22,898 bases of DNA from a virus: the IMG/VR virus record IMGVR_UViG_3300042887_001148, positions 1 through 22,898 of that record; one strand, given 5' to 3'. Below are positions 1 through 7,408 of the stretch, one piece after another. Below the pieces are notes generated by a model that was not told the origin of the DNA, made no database searches, and saw only the letters and a program-made list of their open reading frames with translations. Made by a program: the position numbers and the translations under genes. How positions within the stretch are numbered: the stretch's first letter is position 1; every line of letters starts with the position of its first letter.

Positions 1-459
1 ATTTGCAATCAATAGGTCTTCGGGTATAGCAACGTATTTAGATTTATGCATCAACATCATACACCCCCAACCGTATGGGCGTTGCTTCATTGATTTCAAA
101 TGTATGTTAGCATCTTTCTTTAGTTGGTAGTTTTCAAATGCCATACCGATAACACCAACGTGCTGCAATGAATCATCAAATATCGATAAGAATGCAGGAT
201 TGAAGTTAATATCATCGTTGCATATCAATATGTTATCATACTTAGCACGCTCAACTCCGTAATTCCACGCGGGGTTTACATAAATGTTTTCAGCCATTAG
301 GTGAATGTCATACTTAGCGTTAAGCGGCAAAGGTCTGTATTCAGTTGTATCGTTGTCAATTATAATTATCTCACCGACAAATTCGCAAGCGCAAAGGTCT
401 TCAACAAGCTTGATTATTCGTGGACTTCTCCACATAGTTGGAATGATTACGCTAAACAT
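1..459 (-). CDS. Glycosyltransferase family 2-like protein, C-terminus cut by window edge
   Basis: I translated 153 codons from the ATG at 459 to the left edge without a stop. The N-terminus FSVIIPTMW is the usual first strand of a GT-A nucleotide-sugar fold. It is followed by IIIIDND (31-37), NPAWNYG (62-68), the DXD-like ILICNDD (77-83), where a metal and nucleotide-sugar would bind, and GWGCMMLMHKS (130-140), typical of the acceptor side of GT2 enzymes. The ATG overlaps the end of the terminase gene by 8 bp, so the two are probably co-transcribed. The likely role is sugar transfer, either onto a virion protein or to alter the host surface; the substrate cannot be read from the sequence. 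The family call is fairly secure, the biological role is inference. Confidence 0.75.
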   Translation of the reverse strand, partial: MFSVIIPTMWRSPRIIKLVEDLCACEFVGEIIIIDNDTTEYRPLPLNAKYDIHLMAENIYVNPAWNYGVERAKYDNILICNDDINFNPAFLSIFDDSLQHVGVIGMAFENYQLKKDANIHLKSMKQRPYGWGCMMLMHKSKYVAIPEDLLIAN

Positions 460-1762
460 TGTGCAAATATATGAAATTTTTTAAATAAGTGTTACATGCA
501 TAACGAAATGTGTCTAAAGCATCCGCTTGTTGAGTCGGATCGTTTCGGTCTGTTTTTTTTATTGTCCCATCTGGCAACACCGCCACATTTTCCAAATCGA
601 ATTGCAAGCCCTTAGTAAACTGCGGGTCAAGTTCTACATTGCCACGCGCAAGAAGTGAGTTGACTAACATTCTGTTGTCCTCTAACGATGGGTTAACGCT
701 CGGAACTAACATTTGATTGTTGCTGAGGTTAAACTTCTGCCGAATGACAACATAATAGTTGAGGTTATCCTGCACCAATGCACTCGATGACTTGCCACTT
801 GCATCGCCAGTTACTTGGTATAGTGCATTGCCATACTTGCTTTTAATAACATCGCATAGTTGATAGATGTCGCTGTTGGCTAACTTAATGGTTTCCTTAA
901 CTCTTATCGTTGATGGCGGCATAACTTGCAACACCGAGCAACATATTGGATTACGGTTAAAGTCAAAGCTAAGTATGATGGGCAGTTGTTTGTTAAGTTC
1001 AACGGGCTTAAGATGTTTAGTCGAATCGTAAGCATAGGCCCATCTGTTGCCATCCATATCAAAGTTTGTCCAATCGCCACCAATAAACTGCCGCTTATAA
1101 CGCTCATCCATACGTGACCACACTTTACGTTGCTCCTCGGTTACGAATGCATTGTCATCGGGCAAAGCTAACTGATAGTAAAACTCTGGCCCTAATTCGC
1201 CTTTTAAATACGGAATATGTATCTCATCCTTAATCCAAGTTTGAGTCGGGTTAAACGTTGCTAATATCAAAGGTGTTGGCATCTTATCAATGTACCACGA
1301 GCCAACGCGTGAGCTGCCTATGTTCCATAACTTCTTACTTAACTCCTCAATTTGCTCAAAGTATATACCGTTTGTTTCAAGTCCTAAAAACGCGTTAAGT
1401 TCGGGGTCATGGCTTATGTTCTCAGCCATAAAGAATATCTTTGATTTTGTTTTGGTATTCTCTAAGAAGTAGTTTGACTTATCGCGTGACCACCTAAAGT
1501 GTGGTGAGCCATCGATAATCTTTTCAAATGTCGGTATGATTGTCTTAACTAACTTCGGAAAGTCTGACCTTATTACATGCCACTTACTATTTGGGTACAT
1601 TGAAGCCAAACGCAAACAGATCGTGGCGCAAATAAATGACTTGCCACCACGAATTGCGCCCCCGTAAAGCAAGTTGCGCTTCTCTGTTGCGCCTTGTGCC
1701 GCTGCCATTGCTTGTATGTAAAAGTCATACTGCTTTGGGTTGGCTTGTAAGTCAACGTTCAT
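452..1762 (-). CDS. terL: Terminase large subunit (packaging ATPase and nuclease)
   Basis: This 436-residue protein is the motor that pumps phage DNA into the prohead and cuts the concatemer. All main motifs are visible: Walker A GGAIRGGKS (34-42), Walker B GIYFEQIEE (132-140) with catalytic Glu, and coupling motif ATFNPT (168-173). An RNase H-like nuclease follows, with acidic residues at D267 (SFDFN), D320 (TGDAS) and D414/D417 (ADALD). The length is normal for the family, so the gene looks intact. Its ATG shares one base with the stop of the upstream small-subunit candidate (TAATG), giving tight translational coupling, and its 3' end overlaps the glycosyltransferase. This is the most certain call in the window. 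Confidence 0.96.
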   Translation of the reverse strand: MNVDLQANPKQYDFYIQAMAAAQGATEKRNLLYGGAIRGGKSFICATICLRLASMYPNSKWHVIRSDFPKLVKTIIPTFEKIIDGSPHFRWSRDKSNYFLENTKTKSKIFFMAENISHDPELNAFLGLETNGIYFEQIEELSKKLWNIGSSRVGSWYIDKMPTPLILATFNPTQTWIKDEIHIPYLKGELGPEFYYQLALPDDNAFVTEEQRKVWSRMDERYKRQFIGGDWTNFDMDGNRWAYAYDSTKHLKPVELNKQLPIILSFDFNRNPICCSVLQVMPPSTIRVKETIKLANSDIYQLCDVIKSKYGNALYQVTGDASGKSSSALVQDNLNYYVVIRQKFNLSNNQMLVPSVNPSLEDNRMLVNSLLARGNVELDPQFTKGLQFDLENVAVLPDGTIKKTDRNDPTQQADALDTFRYACNTYLKNFIYLHNV

Positions 1763-2118
1763 TAAATTTCAATCTTAGTTCCATCAGGCATCGTGACCGT
1801 TGATGGTGGTCGCGTGTCTGTGATGGTCGTTTCGGTTTTAGTTATTTGTTCCTCAATTCCGTTATTCAATGTGTCAATTGCCTTAGCATTGCCCATCTTA
1901 GCGTTGTTAAATAAACTATCGACATACTCTTCCAGGTTGTTGGCGCCAGTTAGTTTTTCGATAATCTTTTGGGTTAGTAACCTTTCGGCGCGCCTTGCCT
2001 CCCAACCTTTGCTCTTGTTTTCAGGCGGTGGTTGATTGTCTTTGCTAAACTTAACACCCTCATCGCCTTTAAATAGTTTTTGAGGTCGTTTTTTGGTCGT
2101 TTTGTCATCGGCTTTCAT
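1762..2118 (-). CDS. terS: Probable terminase small subunit
   Basis: This protein of 118 residues lies directly upstream of the large terminase and is coupled to it by TAATG. The N-terminus is very basic (KTTKKRPQK). A segment KFSKDNQPPPENKSKGWEAR (23-42) resembles the N-terminal motif of small DNA-binding packaging proteins of Bacteroidota phages. A helical stretch follows (46-90), and the C-terminus is Thr-rich and looks unstructured. Small subunits recognise packaging sites and present DNA to the large subunit. The assignment rests mainly on position, size and this motif, since small terminases diverge strongly. A different DNA-binding accessory protein cannot be excluded. Confidence 0.65.
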   Translation of the reverse strand: MKADDKTTKKRPQKLFKGDEGVKFSKDNQPPPENKSKGWEARRAERLLTQKIIEKLTGANNLEEYVDSLFNNAKMGNAKAIDTLNNGIEEQITKTETTITDTRPPSTVTMPDGTKIEI

Positions 2119-2134
2119 AGCACAAAGATAAGAA

Positions 2135-2665
2135 TTATTTTAATAAGTTAAGCAATTCACTTTGCAGTTGCTCAAACGATGTAGCTACAATGTAATTACC
2201 CCCATCTGATTCGATTGCTGCTTTGCGTTTAAGTTGTGCTTCTCCCATTTTATCCGTTGGTGATTTGACTTCAATCGCAAATAGTTTACCTCTCAATATA
2301 CATTGTATGTCTTCCATTCCTTTGTTAAGACCTGCAATGTAACCGATACCCTTTCGATATCTGCCCTCGCTGCTTATTCGCCTTGCACTATTGCAACTGT
2401 GTACTGCTTTAAGGTAGGCAATAATCAAATCGGTAAACTTATTGGTGTTAAATGCATCTTTGGTTTCTTTCGGTTGGATAACATTGTTAACGGGTAAATC
2501 CAAATGATTAGTCGTGAGCTCCGCTTTGCGCTTCTTAACGATTTTCTTTTTATTCAGGTTAAATCGTTCAATCGGTAATGTTTGCCAAAACGCTTGATTC
2601 ATGTTAGACCGTTTGTATTGATTGTGGTAATAAAGTTCGAATTCTGGGATTGTGTAAATTTTCAT
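2135..2665 (-). CDS. VRR-NUC domain nuclease
   Basis: The C-terminal half of this 176-residue protein carries the VRR-NUC (PD-(D/E)XK superfamily) pattern. GMED (116-119) is followed by a strand, then IEVKSP (131-136), Q144 and GGNYIVATS (155-163). D119, E132 and K134 would be the metal-binding and catalytic residues, with Q144 as the usual accessory. The common 'PD' is 'ED' here. The first 60 residues are lysine-rich with no domain I recognise. Stand-alone phage VRR-NUC proteins are thought to cut branched DNA, so a role in resolving replication or recombination intermediates before packaging would suit its place between helicase and terminase; this role is inferred. Confidence 0.8.
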   Translation of the reverse strand: MKIYTIPEFELYYHNQYKRSNMNQAFWQTLPIERFNLNKKKIVKKRKAELTTNHLDLPVNNVIQPKETKDAFNTNKFTDLIIAYLKAVHSCNSARRISSEGRYRKGIGYIAGLNKGMEDIQCILRGKLFAIEVKSPTDKMGEAQLKRKAAIESDGGNYIVATSFEQLQSELLNLLK

Positions 2666-2669
2666 ATTG

Positions 2670-2909
2670 ATTACTATTACTTATTAATTACTTAAAAATT
2701 ACCAAAAAATTACCAAGCGTATGCCTTACTACCATTGCTCTATATTATTATTATTATTAAAAAGTAATAAAGTAATAGAGAAATACAACATTTATACGTT
2801 TTTTGTTTTTGATATGTTTTTGCCATAGCTTTTGGATTATTACCGATATTTATTACTTTGTTGATTTTCAGCATATTAAATAGTAATTAGTAATTTTAGT
2901 AATATTACT
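2670..2909. repeat. AT-rich intergenic region with ATTACT/AGTAAT repeats; candidate origin
   Basis: The 242-bp gap between the helicase and nuclease genes has no plausible gene. On the + strand ATTACT occurs at 2670, 2676, 2687, 2852 and 2904, and AGTAAT at 2763, 2771, 2882, 2889 and 2898. Three ATTACC variants lie at 2698, 2709 and 2839. The last pair forms a perfect 12-bp palindrome (2898-2909) overlapping the helicase stop codon. A (TTA)n run lies near 2746-2758. I see no TAnnTTTG box for leftward transcription here. The density suggests binding sites for a phage protein, either a replication origin near the primase and helicase or an operator. Confidence 0.55.
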
Positions 2910-4503
2910 ACGCAAACCTTGGCATCTCTTCATTAGGGTCATCAACTGAATCGTTTTGTTTATTAACTACTTTATTTTTAATATGATACGGATTTTTAAA
3001 TAGAAAAGGAAGTCCAGTTTTGCTCACTTGTGGATAGTTCTCATTTGGAAATCCTTTATACTTTTTATTTTTTAAACATAAGATTTTCATTTCATCATTT
3101 ATAACTTTACGAATATAAGACATTGTAATTTGATTATTAGTATTAAACCATTTTTCCTTAACATCCCTCGCAGTTACTTCAATAAATTCTATGCCATCAT
3201 TATTCATAAAGAAATCCTCAAAATTCATTTCTATTTCTTTTCTCAATGTTGATTTGCTTTCCTCCATTACAGCGTGTAAAGATTCGGTTTGTATTTCATC
3301 TTTGGTAAAAACCATACGCGATTTGCTGAAGTCTATTGCAGGAAGTTGCATAAGATATTTAAGAAACTTTGGTATCTCGTTAAATAAATCGTTTTCAATG
3401 TTAGTGTTTTTTTTGCCTTTAATAAGTTTAATTTTGCGCACCCAAAAGCGAATTTCCTCTTCATCAATTCTCATAAAGTCAGATTCTTTGTTCGTGCAAA
3501 AAATAACTTTGCCAAAAAATGGCACACTATAATGACTAACAAACTTTTGTGAAACCGACATTGTTTTTGCAGTTGCTATTGATTTCAACTTTTCAATTGC
3601 GTGTTGTTTGTCAATTGTAGTTTCATCAATCATTATAATGTTCTTTGTCGCATAAGCATCATTAAAGTTACTTGTAAGGTCACTTGGGTTAATTAAGGTA
3701 GTGTTTTCTCCAAACAACATTTGAATCCAATTAAGAAAAGTTGTTTTACCCGTTTCGCGCTCGGTAGAAACAAGTGCTAATACTGGCAATATTTGGCGCG
3801 GATATTCGTATAGTATTTTCATGTATTTCAAACCAAGCTCCCATTGCTCACCAAATATGTGATTAATCAATCCCAAGGTAACAGGTATATCATTTGTGTT
3901 GACCTCATCAATAACGAATTTATGCGCAAATTTAGCGTAAAGGTTATAACAGTTGTTAAGCACTGGAGTATATTCAACATTGTCGGGATAGATAGTAAAG
4001 TCATCAAACTTATAAATCATTCCGAGTAATTGTTTGCCATGGTCTTGCTTTATTTCATCTTTTTTCCAAGGTTTAAGAAGTGTGTTTTCAGATTTGTATC
4101 TGTCTTTTTTGGCTATAACTTTAAAGTAATCAGTTCCCACCCTAATATAAGGTATATCGGATTTCATTATTTCAAAATTAACATAAGACATTGCAGCAAA
4201 TGAATCGCCTTGGAATTTAACTGCGGCTAAAACCATAAATTTAGAAACTTTGGCCCCAACACCAAGTCGGTAACTATTTTTTTTCATCACATCAATAGTG
4301 TTTAACTTATTGAGAATGAAAGTCGGTTTGTTAAGTTCCTGTGGATCTAAACTATCAGGGTTAAGTAAACACACTTCCGTTTCGGATTTTACGTTGCATT
4401 GTTTTATGCCCTCGAAAATTGAAATAAATGAGCCAAAGAAGTTGAAGTAATCCACCGCGTTTAAAAGCGGGTTTGATTCAGGTTTTTTAAATTTGTCGCT
4501 CAT
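2908..4503 (-). CDS. Replicative helicase, superfamily 3 / DUF5906-like
   Basis: The C-terminal half of this 531-residue protein is an SF3-type helicase ATPase as found in phage primase-helicases. It has a Walker A-like loop ERETGKTT (248-255, K253), Walker B NIIMIDE (288-294), a sensor strand VIFCTNKE (333-340, N338) and arginines R352/R356 that could act as finger residues. The Walker A lacks the usual first glycine (S246 sits nearby), a variation I believe is common in this family. The N-terminal 240 residues show no motif I recognise. The start overlaps the primase stop by ATGA, so helicase and primase are translationally coupled and probably work as one replication unit that unwinds and primes the phage genome. 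Confidence 0.85.
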   Translation of the reverse strand: MSDKFKKPESNPLLNAVDYFNFFGSFISIFEGIKQCNVKSETEVCLLNPDSLDPQELNKPTFILNKLNTIDVMKKNSYRLGVGAKVSKFMVLAAVKFQGDSFAAMSYVNFEIMKSDIPYIRVGTDYFKVIAKKDRYKSENTLLKPWKKDEIKQDHGKQLLGMIYKFDDFTIYPDNVEYTPVLNNCYNLYAKFAHKFVIDEVNTNDIPVTLGLINHIFGEQWELGLKYMKILYEYPRQILPVLALVSTERETGKTTFLNWIQMLFGENTTLINPSDLTSNFNDAYATKNIIMIDETTIDKQHAIEKLKSIATAKTMSVSQKFVSHYSVPFFGKVIFCTNKESDFMRIDEEEIRFWVRKIKLIKGKKNTNIENDLFNEIPKFLKYLMQLPAIDFSKSRMVFTKDEIQTESLHAVMEESKSTLRKEIEMNFEDFFMNNDGIEFIEVTARDVKEKWFNTNNQITMSYIRKVINDEMKILCLKNKKYKGFPNENYPQVSKTGLPFLFKNPYHIKNKVVNKQNDSVDDPNEEMPRFA

Positions 4504-5378
4504 GCTTTGTTTAAATAAGTTGGTTGTGTAATTCCTTTGTTAATCATTTCTTTGCTTGTTTGCTTGTATATTGATGCCTTTTGCGATAGATAACCGTTGC
4601 CATCAATCATTTTCTGCATTGCATCAATAGCATGTTGTTGGTCAATATAACCAGCACCAACATAACCACCCATTAAATAAGCTGCGGCCCTTAATTGTGG
4701 ATGACCATTGTCAACAATTACGTTTATTTTTTTTGCAATAATACGTTCTATTGTTGAAGTTTTGTCATCAATTATGTATTGTTTAGTCGCAGGCCTAACG
4801 ATTTCAATGTGTTTTGTTGACCAAGTTTGCGCATCATTTCTGTGTAGAATGTCGGCATCGTAACTTATAAACATAGGTAAAATGCAATTCTTTGGCGCTG
4901 TGTCAAAACCATTGTAACAGTTAAGGTGTCGCTCAATGCCTGCATAGTATTGTTTAAATTCATCAACCGAAGTGCAAATCGGAATCTTAACCAGTGCGCG
5001 AACACCATGCCTTGAAGCCGATAGCCACGCGGTTATTATGTATTTGTATTCATTAAATAAATACTCTTTAAATTCAACTGCGACATCGGATGCTAAATGG
5101 TCGAAATCCAAAACAAGCAATCCAGTCCAATGTTGAATATTAGAATACTTACGCGGGCCATTAACGTAAACACATGGAGTGAATGAGTATAGTTTTGACT
5201 TTAATGCTTGCTTTTTGGCCATGTCTTTATTTTCCTCCGCAATCCTTATCTCCTCAAATACATTGCGGATATCTTTTTTAGGTGTTCTAATCGCATTTAT
5301 AAGATATTCAAGCGTAACACTACCAAGTGGAGTGCTACGTTTGATATCCGCTTCGTAATAGTTAAAAATAGGATTCAT
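4500..5378 (-). CDS. Archaeo-eukaryotic-type primase, BT4734/VirE-N-like
   Basis: This 292-residue protein resembles the BT4734-like primase domain often linked to mobile DNA in Bacteroidota. The catalytic pair is LVLDFDH (88-94; D91, D93). It is followed by the nucleotide-binding stretch SASRHGVRALVKI (120-132) with H124, then FDTAPKN (158-164) and ISYDAD (171-176), in the order expected for the family. The final 100 residues look helical and include Gly-rich YLMGGYVGAGYID (about 233-245), which may contact DNA or the helicase. In many relatives primase and helicase are one polypeptide; here they are two genes joined by a 4-bp overlap. The likely job is making primers for genome replication. 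Confidence 0.82.
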   Translation of the reverse strand: MNPIFNYYEADIKRSTPLGSVTLEYLINAIRTPKKDIRNVFEEIRIAEENKDMAKKQALKSKLYSFTPCVYVNGPRKYSNIQHWTGLLVLDFDHLASDVAVEFKEYLFNEYKYIITAWLSASRHGVRALVKIPICTSVDEFKQYYAGIERHLNCYNGFDTAPKNCILPMFISYDADILHRNDAQTWSTKHIEIVRPATKQYIIDDKTSTIERIIAKKINVIVDNGHPQLRAAAYLMGGYVGAGYIDQQHAIDAMQKMIDGNGYLSQKASIYKQTSKEMINKGITQPTYLNKA

Positions 5379-5503
5379 TTGTATTGATTTGAATTATACT
5401 TAAAATCATCCTTAACTATTGCTTTTTGAATAGCGTGAAACTTTGTATCAGCGTTTAGTGTGTAAACTTTACCGCTTGGTGACTTTATAAAAAATATTTT
5501 CAT
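5375..5503 (-). CDS. Small basic protein ahead of primase, unknown function
   Basis: This is a 42-residue protein starting MKIFFIKSPSGKVY. An in-frame ATG lies further upstream (5575), but it would place 24 codons through the hairpin region, so I take the ATG at 5503. The leader before it is A/T-rich with no Shine-Dalgarno. The stop overlaps the primase start by ATGA, implying coupled translation. The sequence suggests one beta-hairpin and a helix. I do not recognise it. Its position makes it the first gene read after the attenuator-like RNA element, so it may set primase translation or interact with the replication proteins. Confidence 0.6.
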   Translation of the reverse strand: MKIFFIKSPSGKVYTLNADTKFHAIQKAIVKDDFKYNSNQYK

Positions 5504-5516
5504 AACTGTTAAAATT

Positions 5517-5603
5517 AAAAAAGCCCTTAAAGATTTGCAAGGGGTCTCACTTCCTTGCGCCTCTATAAGGGCCAATATTGTTATGTTTCTATAATGTGAG
5601 ACC
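5517..5603 (-). promoter_or_regulatory. Terminator-like RNA element with alternative pairings (candidate attenuator)
   Basis: Three perfect pairings are visible in the 117-bp gap between the exonuclease and the small gene. GCCCTTA (minus, 5572-5566) pairs with TAAGGGC (5529-5523), followed at once by six T (5522-5517), as in an intrinsic terminator. Nested inside is GCAAGG (5558-5553) with CCTTGC (5542-5537). GTGAGACC (5550-5543) sits in the loop of that inner hairpin and is exactly complementary to GGTCTCAC (5603-5596) just upstream. With no linker between the loop strand and the inner stem, the 8-bp pairing should not coexist fully with the inner hairpin, so the two may be alternative states. 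No ligand or protein partner is evident. Confidence 0.6.
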
Positions 5604-5620
5604 GAAACAACTTTGTAAAC

Positions 5621-6244
5621 TTAATGAATTTTTCCCAAAGTAGCAAGCATTTTTTTATCGTATTGCTCCAACCATTCTCGGCACTGAATCACACGTTGAA
5701 TTATCTGTTGTTCAATAGTTACATCGCGCTGCACCTGATAGGCAACCCATCTTTCGTTATCTGGTAAGTCATCATAAACAACCTCGCCATCATAGTTCGC
5801 CTCCTCTGGTGTGTTCATAAGGCCATGAAAAACTATAAACGTTGGCCTTTCATAAAGTGCCATGTAACCGCGACCTTGCCACTCGTAATCGCTATTCATT
5901 CCCTCAATAGCTTGTTGCTGCAATGTTTTACGCGACCACGCTGCCTTAACATCAACTATTAAGTGATTAGTAATTACATCGCACGTTCCAACCATCCATT
6001 CATTATGCACCGTTACTTCGTTTTTTTCGGCCATACCAAGTCCGATTTGCTCGGCCATAAAATCAATTAGGTCAATTTCAACTAAGTTACCTTTCATAAT
6101 ATACTTGGAATGGATTTGTTCTCGGTCATTTGCATACCATTCCATTAAGAATGTTTTGCACGTTGCTGACAATTCTCCTTTAGTTTTTGCGTTGCTCATT
6201 ATCTTACCGATTTGAGAGCAATGTATTTTAAAAATTTTATCCAT
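5621..6244 (-). CDS. YqaJ/RecB-like PD-(D/E)XK exonuclease
   Basis: This 207-residue protein carries the motif series of phage recombination exonucleases related to YqaJ and lambda Exo: KGNLVEIDLIDFM (51-63; E56), GTCDV (86-90; D89), LIVDVKAAW (95-103; D98, K100) and YEWQGRGYMALY (120-131; Q123, Y127). These residues form the metal-dependent active site. The family digests double-stranded ends 5'-3' so that a partner protein can anneal the exposed strands. The start overlaps the upstream conserved protein by 8 bp, and a DUF3127-like protein follows upstream, together forming a recombination cassette. No RecT/Erf-type annealing protein is recognisable, so one neighbour may fill that role. Confidence 0.82.
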   Translation of the reverse strand: MDKIFKIHCSQIGKIMSNAKTKGELSATCKTFLMEWYANDREQIHSKYIMKGNLVEIDLIDFMAEQIGLGMAEKNEVTVHNEWMVGTCDVITNHLIVDVKAAWSRKTLQQQAIEGMNSDYEWQGRGYMALYERPTFIVFHGLMNTPEEANYDGEVVYDDLPDNERWVAYQVQRDVTIEQQIIQRVIQCREWLEQYDKKMLATLGKIH

Positions 6245-6701
6245 TGGTCAATTGAGCCTCCACCTCGTTAGTAACATTATACTTTTTCTTTATTGCATCT
6301 ATTGTAACTGATCCCGCAGCGATGGCTGCTTTGGCCTTTTCGATTGCTTCACCGGTCAATGTCGGTTTAACTACTGGCTTTGTTGAAACACGAACTGCAT
6401 CGTGAATCTCACCGAATGCGCGAACTTTTTCGGTTGTTAATACTATTTGTTTGTTAGTCCAGTCTTCAATAAATGGGCTACCTAATAGCTTCGATATGCG
6501 CTTTAAGTTGGTAGCGTTAGCAACCATCGGTTTGCATTCAGCAAAATGCACTATGCAGCATTCGGATTCGCCACCTTTACCATCGTGGACCTTTTCTTTA
6601 TCCACTTTGGTAATGGTTACGGTTTTATCGGCATCTGTTAAGTCCCAACCACCGATGTAGTTTGGGTTTCTAAGAACTTTGTAATGTGTTTTTGTGTTCA
6701 T
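6237..6701 (-). CDS. Conserved phage protein of the recombination cassette, function unassigned
   Basis: This 154-residue protein is of a type I have seen beside exonuclease genes in phages of Bacteroidota and Firmicutes. It has NPNYIGGWDL near the start, a Cys pair (ECC) before a beta strand VHFAECKP, ISKLLGSPFIEDW (about 69-81), then IVLTTEKVRAFGE. After a linker, the C-terminal 40 residues (TGEAIEKAKAAIAAG...) look like a small helical domain. The mixed beta core could be an OB-like fold, but I cannot show this. It overlaps the exonuclease start, so it may be the single-strand-binding or annealing partner. The ATG is preceded by AACTAAC, a leader shared with several neighbours. Confidence 0.7.
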   Translation of the reverse strand: MNTKTHYKVLRNPNYIGGWDLTDADKTVTITKVDKEKVHDGKGGESECCIVHFAECKPMVANATNLKRISKLLGSPFIEDWTNKQIVLTTEKVRAFGEIHDAVRVSTKPVVKPTLTGEAIEKAKAAIAAGSVTIDAIKKKYNVTNEVEAQLTNG

Positions 6702-6720
6702 GTTAGTTATGTATTAAGAT

Positions 6721-7044
6721 TTAAAATAAGTTATCGTCTGAAATCGATTCAGGTGCTGCTTCGGTAAACGGATTACTATCCACTTTCCAGCATGCAATCG
6801 TATTGAATACCTTAACTTCACCTTGTGGCGATGTCCACTCACGACCACGAATGTTGATGTGCGCCTCAATGTCCTGACCAACTGAAAGCGAATCTGCTAA
6901 TGTGCAGGCTTTTTGTTGCAATTCGATAGATACCACTTGTGGGTATTGGTCTGCGGTTGTGAGGATTAGTTCTCTCTTTGAGAATTTACCATCACTAACT
7001 GATACTGTTGCGCCTATGCGCTTAATTGTTCCTTTGATTGTCAT
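6721..7044 (-). CDS. DUF3127-like ssDNA-binding protein with acidic tail
   Basis: This 107-residue protein matches the DUF3127 pattern: FSKRELILTT (21-30), YPQVVSIEL (34-42), a helix, SVGQDIEAHINIRGREW (54-70), then VKVFNTIACWKV (77-88). The repeating strand pattern is consistent with an OB fold. After the fold comes a short flexible stretch and an acidic end, SISDDNLF, which resembles the C-terminal tip by which single-strand DNA-binding proteins recruit partners. It lies upstream of the conserved partner protein and the exonuclease. I infer that it coats single-stranded DNA during replication and recombination. Family recognition is good, the SSB role is inference. Confidence 0.78.
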   Translation of the reverse strand: MTIKGTIKRIGATVSVSDGKFSKRELILTTADQYPQVVSIELQQKACTLADSLSVGQDIEAHINIRGREWTSPQGEVKVFNTIACWKVDSNPFTEAAPESISDDNLF

Positions 7045-7054
7045 AATTGTTTAT

Positions 7055-7345
7055 TTATTTGTTTTTGTGTAAGAAATCTGTTAATACCATTGATAAGAAT
7101 GAGGTGTGCGGAATATAATCGTTGAATTGCAAGTTAATTTCGTGCTTGTCGTTGCTAACTGCAAGGTCACATAATTGCATTGTCCAGAATGCATCTTTAC
7201 GGTCAATAGAAGCGGTTATTTCGTTGTCTTTATTCCACACGTAGAATGTTTCATTGTCTGATTCGTATTCAATACGCTCTTTAGAATTTTCGATTTGCCA
7301 AGTTGTTGTGGTTGATACTTTTGTGATGATGTTGATTGTGTTCAT
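7055..7345 (-). CDS. Hypothetical early protein
   Basis: A 96-residue protein with no family I recognise. The first 60 residues read as alternating beta strands (INIITKVSTTTTWQIE, ETFYVWNKDNEITASID) with many charged residues; the rest is mixed and ends in a basic helix (LTDFLHKNK). No signal peptide or membrane segment is present. The start follows AACTAAC directly, as in other genes of this block, and the gene ends 10 bp before the DUF3127-like gene, so it probably belongs to the same transcript. It may be a soluble accessory of replication or host take-over, but the sequence does not say which. Confidence 0.6.
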   Translation of the reverse strand: MNTINIITKVSTTTTWQIENSKERIEYESDNETFYVWNKDNEITASIDRKDAFWTMQLCDLAVSNDKHEINLQFNDYIPHTSFLSMVLTDFLHKNK

Positions 7346-7373
7346 GTTAGTTTGTTTTATTGGGTTTGTAAAT

Positions 7374-7390
7374 GGGGGTGTTTAGCCCCC
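7374..7390 (-). promoter_or_regulatory. Small G/C hairpin between two early genes
   Basis: In the 63-bp gap between the genes starting at 7660 and 7345, GGGGG and CCCCC form a perfect 5-bp stem with a 7-nt loop, standing out from the AT-rich surroundings. On the minus strand, the direction of the flanking genes, no run of T follows, so it is not a standard terminator there. It could stabilise the mRNA end or act as a weak pause; on the plus strand it is followed by TTGTTTGTT. Confidence 0.4.
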
Positions 7391-7408
7391 TTGTTTGTTA
7401 GTGTTAGT

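Noticed and set aside
2666-2907. Leftward promoter for the VRR-NUC gene
   Set aside because: I searched for TAnnTTTG on the minus strand and found none, so read-through from the helicase transcript is more likely.
3191-3532. Rightward ORF of 113 residues
   Set aside because: It lies wholly inside the helicase gene on the other strand, has low-complexity Ser/Leu content and no start context; it is a shadow of the helicase.
5517-5603. Hammerhead, twister or HDV-type ribozyme
   Set aside because: No hammerhead core (CUGANGA/GAAA) is present. Strand order differs from HDV-like folds because the 8-nt strand lies within the inner hairpin loop. I could not fit the twister consensus.
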